From Nitrospirota bacterium (GTDB lineage Bacteria > Nitrospirota > Thermodesulfovibrionia > Thermodesulfovibrionales > JdFR-88): a DNA stretch of 60,386 nt. The DNA lies in NCBI GenBank assembly GCA_021789735.1, contig JAJYJB010000002.1, positions 1 to 60,386 on the forward strand. Direction: 5' to 3'. The notes beneath the pieces were generated by a model that saw only the letters and a list, made by a program, of their open reading frames with translations, had not been told where the DNA came from and made no database searches. Made by a program: the position numbers and the translations under genes. Positions 53,844-60,386 of this stretch are shown one piece after another (the stretch's first letter is position 1; each line of letters begins with the position of its first letter).

Positions 53844-54707
53844 ATGCGCGTTGTTAGCATTACTTCGATGCTCACATTTATCTTGCTTATAGGTTCTGGT
53901 TCTCTTCTTGCCGGTTTTCTCGGGGCACTTACAGGTCTTGGAGGCGGAATAGTCATCGTGCCGCTGCTTACCATCCTGTTTCATGTGAACATAAGGTATG
54001 CCATAGGGGCATCGCTGGTGTCCGTTATCGCGACCTCATCGGGCGCCGCCTCCGCGTACGTCAAGGAAGGCTACACCAACATGCGGATCGGCATGTTCCT
54101 GGAGATAGCGACCACTATTGGGGCCCTGGTGGGCGCGTTCCTCGCCATGTATATCGGGACAAACGTCATAGCCATAATTTTTGGAATAGTGCTTCTTTAT
54201 TCGTCCTGGCAGACCCTGAACCCCCGACCCGCCCTTCAGCCTGGCGTCGACAAGCCCAACCGCATTGCCGAGATGCTGCGGATGGGCTCAACCTATCCGA
54301 CACCCGATGGGCCGCAGGCCTATATAGTTCAGGGCGTACCCCAGGGGTTCAGCATGATGTTCGGCGCGGGCGTCCTCTCGGCCCTGCTTGGCATAGGATC
54401 GGGCGCGGTCAAGGTGATTGCGATGGACCAGGCCATGCGTATACCTTTCAAGGTATCCACCACCACCAGCAATTTCATGATCGGGGTCACAGCCGCCGCA
54501 AGCGCGGGCGTGTATCTGCACCGGGGCTATATTGATCCGGCGCTGGCAATGCCGGTGATGCTTGGCGTGTTGATGGGGTCCCTTGCCGGCGCCCGCATAC
54601 TTCCGCACACCAGGACCAAAAAGTTGCGCCAGGTCTTTGCCGTGGTCCTTGTGGTGCTGGCGCTTGAGATGCTGTACCATGGCGCTTTTGGGGGGCAAAT
54701 AGGCTAG
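53844..54707 (+). CDS. TauE/SafE family permease
   Basis: The protein (287 aa from ATG 53844; 297 aa from GTG 53814) has two halves with the repeat GFLGALTGLGGGIVIVPLL and, later, GVLSALLGIGSGAVKVIAMD, with eight or so membrane segments. TauE/SafE proteins move sulfonates, sulfite or other small anions; the substrate is not clear here. Neither start has a good ribosome site. It is followed at once by a DUF1634 gene, a common pairing. The 230-base divergent region before it holds a short repeat, ATGCCGG and CCGGCAT around a 17-base loop near 53727-53757, and no gene. Confidence 0.88.
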   Translation: MRVVSITSMLTFILLIGSGSLLAGFLGALTGLGGGIVIVPLLTILFHVNIRYAIGASLVSVIATSSGAASAYVKEGYTNMRIGMFLEIATTIGALVGAFLAMYIGTNVIAIIFGIVLLYSSWQTLNPRPALQPGVDKPNRIAEMLRMGSTYPTPDGPQAYIVQGVPQGFSMMFGAGVLSALLGIGSGAVKVIAMDQAMRIPFKVSTTTSNFMIGVTAAASAGVYLHRGYIDPALAMPVMLGVLMGSLAGARILPHTRTKKLRQVFAVVLVVLALEMLYHGAFGGQIG

Positions 54708-54708
54708 T

Positions 54709-55110
54709 ATGACCGGCATTAAAGAAAAAAGAGAGAGCTACTGGAGCGACGAGCGGATGGAGCTCATCATCGGCAATCTGCTTCGCGCAGGGGTGCTCAT
54801 CGCCGCGGCGGTGGTGTTTGTGGGGGCGGTCATGTTCCTGGTGCGGCATGGGGGCGATACTCCGTCTTACCAGGTGTTTGCCGGCGAGCCTGCACACCTG
54901 AGGGCGATAGCGCCGGTTGTCCGGGATGCTTTTGCCTTCCACAGCCGCGGCCTCATGCAGCTTGGGCTGCTTCTGCTGATAGCGACCCCTGTTGCACGCG
55001 TTGCTTTTTCGATCGGGGCCTTTGCCCTGCAGCGCGATTTCATGTACATCATCATTACCTGCATAGTGCTGGCTGTGCTGCTGTACAGTATGATGGGCGG
55101 CACCCTTTAG
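54709..55110 (+). CDS. DUF1634 membrane protein
   Basis: The 133-aa protein has three hydrophobic segments (about 23-46, 83-105, 108-130) and the DUF1634 pattern MELIIGNLLRAGVLIAAAVV with a Gly/His-rich loop. It begins 1 base after the TauE/SafE-type gene and probably works with it, as these two families are often neighbours. No function is established. Confidence 0.82.
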   Translation: MTGIKEKRESYWSDERMELIIGNLLRAGVLIAAAVVFVGAVMFLVRHGGDTPSYQVFAGEPAHLRAIAPVVRDAFAFHSRGLMQLGLLLLIATPVARVAFSIGAFALQRDFMYIIITCIVLAVLLYSMMGGTL

Positions 55111-55114
55111 TCCC

Positions 55115-55220
55115 GGTCCGCCGGTAATTGGCGATACTTCCTCTTTAAGCCAGCTTTTTCATGCCTGGACCATTTCCGTTTTTCATTTCTTCCCGGGCAT
55201 AAAAAAGCTGGGGGCGGACC
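55115..55220. terminator. Large nested inverted repeat between convergent genes
   Basis: GGTCCGCC (55115-55122) pairs with GGCGGACC (55213-55220), and inside it 55150-55165 pairs with 55196-55211 at 15 of 16 positions, with A/T runs in the arms. It sits between the convergent DUF1634 and UspA genes and could end transcription on both strands. Confidence 0.5.
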
Positions 55221-55258
55221 GCAAAAAAAAGCTGAAACTGTTTTTTGGTTTTTATGCG

Positions 55259-55690
55259 TCAGACCGGCCATTTTACGATAGTTACCGCGCAATGCGCGGT
55301 GGACACCACCCTGTTTGAGACCGACCCTAAAAACAGGTCTTCGATCTTGGACATGCCTCTGTGGCCCATCACTATGAGATCGCATTTTTTTTCCGTGGCG
55401 AATTTGACGATGGTTTCAGCCGGATGTCCGACGAGGACCTCCGTAGCGAGCTTCAAGTTCCTCTGCCCGGCTTTTTCCTCAAGCTTCTTTAATATCCCCT
55501 TATATTCCCTGATGGCCGCCTCCATTGGGGCATCGGTTTGAACAAAATATGCCGCCTCCGTCGGCGGCACTACCGATAGGGCATAAAGCTCAAAACCCGC
55601 TTTGCACGCGTTCGTTATCTCAAGGGCAAAATCAAAGGCCTTGTACGACTGCGTGGAGCCGTCAATGGCGACAAGGATCCTTTTTATCAT
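55259..55690 (-). CDS. Universal stress protein (UspA family)
   Basis: The 143-aa cytoplasmic protein begins IKRILVAIDGSTQSYKAFDF and has the ATP-binding pattern GHRGMSKIEDLFLGSVSNRV, so it is the nucleotide-binding type. Good ribosome site AAAGGAA. It is a single gene between convergent and divergent neighbours. The trigger or partner is unknown. Confidence 0.92.
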   Translation of the reverse strand: MIKRILVAIDGSTQSYKAFDFALEITNACKAGFELYALSVVPPTEAAYFVQTDAPMEAAIREYKGILKKLEEKAGQRNLKLATEVLVGHPAETIVKFATEKKCDLIVMGHRGMSKIEDLFLGSVSNRVVSTAHCAVTIVKWPV

Positions 55691-55723
55691 CGCTCATTTC
55701 CTTTCGAGGCCATCATGTTTTCA

Positions 55724-55834
55724 GGACCTGTCTCAAAACCGCTTCCGGCTGCAAGAGGCTGAAAGCGCGGAAGAAATATTACTGCCACGATTACCTCTCT
55801 CTTTCGCTTTCAAAATCAATTTTGAGACAGGTCC
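55724..55834. repeat. 111-base element with 15-base perfect terminal inverted repeats
   Basis: GGACCTGTCTCAAAA at 55724-55738 is repeated inverted at 55820-55834. A second inner pair (GAAAGCG and CGCTTTC) is present. No open reading frame and no clear target-site duplication. It looks like a miniature or decayed insertion element (MITE-like) in the divergent region between the UspA and FmdE-ModE genes. It could instead be a regulatory palindrome. Confidence 0.55.
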
Positions 55835-55977
55835 CGCACAGTCCGCCTACAGTTTACTACATTTTATTTTTTGTCTGAACGGCAGGACACATCCCGGGCG
55901 TGGCCGTCAGTGGCCGTCACCTCCGGGACGGGCGGTCTTGTTTGCTTTATTTTTACCACTCCTGTAAGATTTTTAAC

Positions 55978-56946
55978 ATGGATTTTGAAGACCTTCTCAA
56001 TGAGTCAGTGAGGCTCCACGGGCACCTTTGCGCCGGACAGGTGCTCGGGGTGCGGATGTCTGTTCTGGGGTTAAGGGAAGCAGGTATCGTGGAGCCGAAG
56101 GGGGCGGACAGAAAAAACCTGATGGTCTTTGTCGAGATAGACAGGTGCGCTACAGACGCCATACAGTCTGTGACCGGGTGCAGCCTGGGTAAAAGGACGA
56201 TGAAGTTCATGGACTACGGCAAGATGGCCGCTACCTTTGTTAACCTTAAAAAACAAACGCCCGGAAGCGAGGGTGAGTACGCCGCCGTAAGAGTGCTTGC
56301 CAAAGAGGAATCCAGGCAGTTGGCCAAGGCCTACTTTCCGAATATCGAAAACCGTTACGAGGCGCAGCTAGAGGCCTACAAGGTCATGCCTGAACACGAG
56401 CTTTTCGAGGTATCGGAGGTCATCGTGAAGATCAGGCCGGAGGACATGCCTGGCCGCCCGTCTGGCAGGGTGACCTGTGCCGTGTGCGGTGAATATGTGC
56501 AGGACTCCAGGGAAGTGGCGCTGGGCGGCAAGGACCTGTGCCGGCCATGCGCTGCCGGCGGCTATTACGGGCGTCCTTTTTTTTCGTCCACCGTTATGCA
56601 AAAAATGCATAACGATTTCGGCATCAGGTCAAAACTCTGGATAGAGTCCGGCGGAGGGCCTTTTTTCGGGCGCGGCAAAGTGCTTCTGCTAAAGGCCATA
56701 GACAGGCACGGTTCAATAAGCCAGGCGGCCAAAGAGGTGAATATCTCCTACAGGAAAGCCTGGAGCTATATCAAAACGATGGAGGAAAGGCTTGGCATCC
56801 CGCTTGTGGAGTGCAAGGCCGGAGGGAAAAACGGAGGGGGCGCGACCCTTACGCCCGAGATCAGGGACTTTCTCGAAAGATATGAACGTATCGAAAAAGA
56901 GGTCCGTCTGAACGCGGATGAGAGGTTCAGGGAGATATTCGGATAG
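55978..56946 (+). CDS. FmdE-domain protein with ModE-like winged helix
   Basis: The 322-aa protein has an FmdE domain (about 1-150, RLHGHLCAGQVLGVRMSVLGL and CATDAIQSVTGCSLGKRT), a four-Cys zinc-finger-like segment (CAVCG..., LCRPCA, about 165-195), and a C-terminal winged helix like ModE/LysR (about 220-322, LLLKAIDRHGSISQAAKEVN, SYRKAWSYIKTMEERLG). ModE senses molybdate and controls transport genes. With moeA-like, moaA and modAB next to it, a role in molybdenum or formylmethanofuran-dehydrogenase-type regulation is likely. ATG 55978 begins the FmdE domain; the frame is open further upstream but without similarity. Confidence 0.85.
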   Translation: MDFEDLLNESVRLHGHLCAGQVLGVRMSVLGLREAGIVEPKGADRKNLMVFVEIDRCATDAIQSVTGCSLGKRTMKFMDYGKMAATFVNLKKQTPGSEGEYAAVRVLAKEESRQLAKAYFPNIENRYEAQLEAYKVMPEHELFEVSEVIVKIRPEDMPGRPSGRVTCAVCGEYVQDSREVALGGKDLCRPCAAGGYYGRPFFSSTVMQKMHNDFGIRSKLWIESGGGPFFGRGKVLLLKAIDRHGSISQAAKEVNISYRKAWSYIKTMEERLGIPLVECKAGGKNGGGATLTPEIRDFLERYERIEKEVRLNADERFREIFG

Positions 56947-56963
56947 CGGGGGAAAAATAAAAA

Positions 56964-58040
56964 ATGTGCGATGACGGTGCGATAGAAAAAAGCGGCATAA
57001 GGGGAAAAACAGTGCCGGCGTCCCTGGCCGTGGGGATGGTGCTTGCCCATGACATCACCGAGGTGCGGCCGGACTTCAAGGGCAGGGCGTTCAGAAAAGG
57101 GCACATCGTAAGGGAAGAAGACGTTCCCCACCTTCAGCGGCTGGGCAAGGAAAACCTCTATGTCCTGGACCTGGCCGCCGGTGAGATGCACGAGGATGAG
57201 GCGGCGGAGACACTGGCGGGTGCCTTGATGGGAGGTGGCGTCGAGGCCGCCGGGGCCCCTCATGAGGGGAAGATAAATATAATTGCCTCCATTGACGGAC
57301 TTTTAAAAGTGGATAAAGAGGCCCTTATGGAATTCAACATGCAGGGGGAGGTGATGTGCGCAACGCTGCATGACAGCACGGTGGCAAAAAAAGGCCAAAA
57401 GGTTGCGGCCACCCGCGCGATACCTCTTGTTGTTGACCGCCTTGCGGTGGAGCTGGCCTCGGCCATTGCCCGCGCAAAAGGGGGCATAGTAAGGGTCGTC
57501 CCCATAAAGAAGCCCAGAGCCGGTGTGGTCATCACCGGCGGCGAAGTTTTTTCCGGCAGGATAAAAGACGCTTTCGCGCCGGTAATAAGGGGAAAGATAG
57601 AGGCATTCGGCGGCGAGGTAATCGGCGTTGCTTATGCGCCCGATGACGAAAATTACATCGCGGCGAAACTGAGGGAATTCATGGAAAAGGGGGCGGACCT
57701 GCTTGTGGCCACCGGGGGCATGTCCGTGGACCCGGACGATGTCACGCGGTTCGCGATAAGGGCCCTGGGGGCGCGTGACATTACGTATGGCGCGGCGGTG
57801 CTGCCCGGCTCCATGTTCCTTTCCGCTTCGGTGCTGGACGGGAAGGGCGCTTCCATCCCCGTCGTAGGGGTCCCCACATGCGCGATGTACGGAAAGACGA
57901 CCATACTGGACCTAGTCCTGCCAAGGATACTTGCCGGAGAGCATATCGGCAGAAGGGAGCTTGCGGAACTGGGGCACGGCGGGCTGTGTCTTCACTGCGA
58001 TGTGTGCCGCTGGCCCGTCTGCCCTTTTGGGAAAATCTGA
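56964..58040 (+). CDS. MoeA-like molybdopterin-binding protein
   Basis: The 358-aa protein has an N-terminal region like MoeA domains (GMVLAHDITEV; FKGRAFRKGHIV), a MogA/MoeA-type molybdopterin-binding domain (about 190-330, GVVITGGEVFSGRIKDAFAP, LLVATGGMSVDPDDVTRFAI, VGVPTCAMYGKTTI), and a C-terminal Cys cluster CLHCDVCRWPVCPFGK. It would bind molybdopterin or help insert molybdenum. It lacks about 50 residues of full-length MoeA, so classic molybdotransferase activity is not certain. It follows the FmdE-ModE gene by 17 bases. Confidence 0.88.
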   Translation: MCDDGAIEKSGIRGKTVPASLAVGMVLAHDITEVRPDFKGRAFRKGHIVREEDVPHLQRLGKENLYVLDLAAGEMHEDEAAETLAGALMGGGVEAAGAPHEGKINIIASIDGLLKVDKEALMEFNMQGEVMCATLHDSTVAKKGQKVAATRAIPLVVDRLAVELASAIARAKGGIVRVVPIKKPRAGVVITGGEVFSGRIKDAFAPVIRGKIEAFGGEVIGVAYAPDDENYIAAKLREFMEKGADLLVATGGMSVDPDDVTRFAIRALGARDITYGAAVLPGSMFLSASVLDGKGASIPVVGVPTCAMYGKTTILDLVLPRILAGEHIGRRELAELGHGGLCLHCDVCRWPVCPFGKI

Positions 58041-58073
58041 TTTTTTTAAAAGTAACTCTCAGGTTTTTTATAT

Positions 58074-58178
58074 GAAGCTGGTGGCATTCGCTATGTTGGG
58101 CCGCCGTCTCACTAGCCAGGTACACTGTGGCAGTGAAGGGGTCCGCGGCGGACCCACTTCGCTCACACCACCAGCTTC
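58074..58178 (+). ncRNA. Structured RNA leader before moaA (candidate cofactor riboswitch)
   Basis: A perfect 11-base-pair stem, GAAGCTGGTGG (58074-58084) with CCACCAGCTTC (58168-58178), closes the element. Inside, 58132-58138 plus 58139-58145 form a hairpin with 58149-58155 plus 58157-58163. An alternative stem, TCACT-a-GCCA with TGGC-AGTGA (58109-58136), uses the same AGTGA, so the two exclude each other. A molybdenum-cofactor riboswitch class is known upstream of moaA genes; I cannot confirm this element against its consensus from sequence alone. Confidence 0.5.
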
Positions 58179-58213
58179 CTGCGGAGTTTTTTATTTCAGG
58201 GAGACCGCGCGCC

Positions 58214-59182
58214 ATGGAACTTAGGGACTCTTTTGGCAGAAAGGTCGACTATATAAGGCTGTCGGTGACGGATAGGTGCAATCTGCGGTGCATATACTGC
58301 GTTCCCGGAGGCAGGGAAAAAAGGTGTTGCCGGCCCATGGATAAGATGCCGGAATTCGGAAAGATAATCTCTTTTTTGCGCGTGGCAAGGAAATATGGTT
58401 TGAAAAAAGTGAGGCTCACCGGCGGGGAGCCTCTCTTAAGGAAAGACATAGTGCGCCTTGTCGGCTGGATAAAGGCCATTGGCATTGAGGACCTGTGCCT
58501 TACCACAAACGGCCAACTGCTGCCTTTTTTTGCTTCCGAGCTTAAGAAGGCGGGGCTGGACAGGGTAAATATAAGCCTTGATTCCCTTGACGCCGAACGC
58601 TACCGGGAAATAACCGGAGGCGGGAGCCTTTCCCGCGCCCTGCGCGCCGTAAGGGTGGCCGGAGAGGTCTTTTGGCCTGCCCCGGTCAAGGTGAACATGG
58701 TCCCGATAAAAGGAGTAAACGGAAACGAGATACCCCGTTTCGCCCGGTTGACACTGGACAACCCCATCCACGTCAGGTTCATAGAGCTAATGCCGGTCGG
58801 AGACAGCAGCTTTGAGGGGCTGAGGCTCACCGCGCCGGAGGCCAAGGAGGCGATAAAAGCCTGCCTGGGGGACGGACAAAAACTCCTGCCCCTTGGGCGC
58901 TCGGGCTCTTCGGACAATTACATGCTTCCCGGCGCAAAAGGCGTGATCGGTTTTATAAGCCCCATAAGCGGCCATTTCTGCGACTCTTGCAACAGGCTGC
59001 GCATAACGTCCGCAGGCAAGGTCAGGCCTTGCCTTTTTTCCTCCCGCGAGGAGGACCTTAACACAGCCTCCACGGAAGATGAGCTGGAAAGGTTATTGCG
59101 CTCATGTGTATTGAGCAAGGAGAAAGGCAGCCTTCTTAAAAAGAAGGTGCAGTTCGATAGTATGCAGCGGGTCGGAGGCTGA
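58214..59182 (+). CDS. moaA: GTP 3',8-cyclase MoaA
   Basis: Radical SAM enzyme for the first step of molybdopterin synthesis. The 322-aa protein has the N-terminal cluster CNLRCIYC (Cys22, 26, 29), RLTGGEPLLRKD, and the C-terminal cluster FCDSCNRLRIT with the third Cys in VRPCLF. It ends with the GG needed for catalysis. ATG 58214 follows GGGAG and begins MELRDSFGRKVDYIRLSVTD; the in-frame ATG at 58127 lies in the structured leader. Confidence 0.96.
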   Translation: MELRDSFGRKVDYIRLSVTDRCNLRCIYCVPGGREKRCCRPMDKMPEFGKIISFLRVARKYGLKKVRLTGGEPLLRKDIVRLVGWIKAIGIEDLCLTTNGQLLPFFASELKKAGLDRVNISLDSLDAERYREITGGGSLSRALRAVRVAGEVFWPAPVKVNMVPIKGVNGNEIPRFARLTLDNPIHVRFIELMPVGDSSFEGLRLTAPEAKEAIKACLGDGQKLLPLGRSGSSDNYMLPGAKGVIGFISPISGHFCDSCNRLRITSAGKVRPCLFSSREEDLNTASTEDELERLLRSCVLSKEKGSLLKKKVQFDSMQRVGG

Positions 59183-59183
59183 G

Positions 59184-60065
59184 ATGGCAATCTGGCAAAT
59201 GAAAATGGCGGCAGACAGGAGGCCTGGGATGTCCGGCAGAGGTTTTTGTTTTTCAAGGGTTTTTATTAAAAAGGTTTTTGCCGGTGCGTTGATTTTTTTG
59301 TTGACCGCAGCTTTTTTTGTAATTTCCTGGCCGGCGGAGGGGCGCGCCGCAACCGGTATAAAGAGAAAAATCACCGTCTCCGCGGCGATAAGCCTCAAGA
59401 ACGCCTTTGAAGAAATAGCAAAGGTCTACGAGGCCAGGGACCCGGGTGTAAAGGTCTATTTCAACTTCGGCGCCTCAGGCAATCTGATGATGCAGGTAGA
59501 GGAGGGCGCGCCGGTTGACGTCTTTGCCTCCGCCGCCGAAAAACAGATGGACATGCTTGCGAAGAAGGGCATGATCGAGCCCGGCACAAGGATGGACTTC
59601 GCCGAAAATACCGTTGTGCTTGTCGTGCCATCCAGGCCGAAGGGGAAATACGCGTTCGTCAAAAGTTTCAGCGACCTTGCGGACCCGCGCATAAAAAGGA
59701 TAGCCATAGGCAGCCCCAGGTCCGTGCCTGCCGGCATGTACTCGGAAGAGGCGCTCAGGTATTTTAAGCTCGCGGGCGCTGTCAGCAAAAAACTCATATA
59801 TGGAGAGAACGTAAGGCAGGTCCTCGAATACGTGGCCAGGGCGGAGGTGGACGCGGGCCTCGTTTACTCCACGGACGCCATGACACAGGCGGGGCAGGTC
59901 AGGGTGGCCGCTGTGGCGCCTCCGGCAAGCTACAAGCCTGTCGTGTATCCCATAGCGGTAGTCAAAGGGTCGGCAAACAAAAAGCAGGCCAGGGCCTTCG
60001 TGGCCCTGGTGGCCTCGCCTGAGGGCGAAAGCATCCTGCGGAAATACGGGTTCGGAACAAAATAA
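59184..60065 (+). CDS. modA: Molybdate ABC transporter substrate-binding protein ModA
   Basis: Periplasmic molybdate/tungstate-binding protein. The 293-aa precursor has a long signal region with a hydrophobic stretch (about 33-50) and cleavage likely near AEGRAA, then the core ITVSAAISLKNAFEEIAKVYE in parts, FNFGASGNLMMQVEEGAPVDVFASAAEK in parts, and GNARQVL-like GENVRQVLEYVARAEVDAG. It begins 1 base after moaA. An inner ATG at 59229 would shorten the signal. Confidence 0.93.
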   Translation: MAIWQMKMAADRRPGMSGRGFCFSRVFIKKVFAGALIFLLTAAFFVISWPAEGRAATGIKRKITVSAAISLKNAFEEIAKVYEARDPGVKVYFNFGASGNLMMQVEEGAPVDVFASAAEKQMDMLAKKGMIEPGTRMDFAENTVVLVVPSRPKGKYAFVKSFSDLADPRIKRIAIGSPRSVPAGMYSEEALRYFKLAGAVSKKLIYGENVRQVLEYVARAEVDAGLVYSTDAMTQAGQVRVAAVAPPASYKPVVYPIAVVKGSANKKQARAFVALVASPEGESILRKYGFGTK

Positions 60066-60128
60066 AATGACCCTTTTGCTTTTGATGACCTCTTCGGCCG
60101 AACGGGCCCGAACGGGCGGGCGCTGGCC

Positions 60129-60386
60129 ATGAGCGCCCATGGGATGTTTTCGCTCAGGCTGTCTTTCCAGGTGGCGCTGGTGGTGACGTTCTTCGCGCTG
60201 CTTGCCGGTGTGCCCGTTGCCTATGTGCTGGCCAGGAAAAATTTCCTGGGCAAGGAACTTCTGGATGCCCTTTTTACCCTGCCGCTGGTGCTGCCGCCGA
60301 CGGTCACCGGATATTATCTTATTGTCATTCTGGGGCGAAACGGGTTTTTGGGAAGGCCCCTCTATGAGCTTACCGGATGGACCGCA
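60129..60386 (+). CDS. modB: Molybdate ABC transporter permease ModB, partial
   Basis: The first 86 codons of a permease cut by the window end. LSFQVALVVTFFALLAGVPVAY is the first membrane segment, then ARKNFLGKELLDALFTLPLVLPPTVTG in parts and YYLIVILGRNGFLG, typical of ModB. The ATG lies 63 bases after modA. A short frame from ATG 60067 ends at 60132 and is not thought to be a gene. Confidence 0.9.
   Translation, partial: MSAHGMFSLRLSFQVALVVTFFALLAGVPVAYVLARKNFLGKELLDALFTLPLVLPPTVTGYYLIVILGRNGFLGRPLYELTGWTA

Noticed and set aside
58074..58178. tRNA-Sec, other tRNA or SRP RNA
   Set aside because: There is no T-loop consensus (GGTTCGA type), no CCA-compatible acceptor layout and no SRP core motif, so only a structured leader is claimed.

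Overview
The window is one long motility and chemotaxis locus (about 1.6-50.2 kb), followed by a short accessory stretch (50.3-55.7 kb) and a molybdenum/molybdenum-cofactor cluster (56-60.4 kb). It suggests a Gram-negative, polarly flagellated, probably anaerobic bacterium with moderately high GC and heavy use of AGG (Arg) and ATA (Ile) codons. FlgH, FlgI and FlgA (outer rings, P-ring chaperone) show an outer membrane. FlhF/FlhG suggest polar placement. Sigma-54-like and sigma-28 promoters, CsrA-FliW and the order flgF-G-A-H-I-J-M-N-K-L-csrA-fliW resemble Desulfobacterota/Geobacter-like or Nitrospirota genomes. The phylum is my inference and was not tested.

Layout, left to right. (1) Pyruvate kinase, possibly leaderless. 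(2) fliLMNOPQR-flhBAFG-fliA: C-ring, export apparatus, placement proteins and sigma-28, tightly overlapping, with a sigma-54-like promoter in front of fliL. (3) A chemotaxis operon behind a candidate sigma-28 promoter: HEAT-repeat protein, cheR, two single-domain receivers (one a classic CheY), a cheA without a P2 domain, a CheW-CheZ fusion and cheB. (4) A REC-HDOD protein and two small proteins. (5) flgFGAHIJ, with the best sigma-54 promoter match of the window almost touching flgF. (6) flgMNKL (sigma-28), csrA and fliW. (7) Two giant multidomain enzymes (2174 and 1180 aa) carrying glycosyltransferase, methyltransferase, TPR and radical-SAM modules, behind a sigma-54-like promoter and directly upstream of flagellin. 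They are probably a flagellin modification system. (8) fliC, flaG, fliD, fliS; the fliC leader is rich in GGA motifs and hairpins, as expected for CsrA control. (9) A signalling group (receiver, REC-GAF-HD-GYP, histidine kinase), then motAB and a PilZ-REC protein, which suggests c-di-GMP control of the stator. (10) On the minus strand an MFS exporter and a CLC channel; on the plus strand a TauE/SafE permease with a DUF1634 partner; a minus-strand UspA. (11) A FmdE-ModE-like regulator, a MoeA-like protein, a structured RNA leader, moaA, modA and the start of modB, which runs off the window.

How the parts fit: sigma-54 probably drives middle genes (fliL operon, flgF operon, modification operon), and FliA, held by FlgM, drives late genes (flgM, fliC, chemotaxis). 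CsrA, itself held by FliW, then gates flagellin translation. The missing flagellar genes (fliEFGHIJK, flgBCDE, a FleQ/FlrC-type activator, receptors) must lie outside the window. I saw no rRNA, tRNA, CRISPR, intact insertion sequence or prophage.
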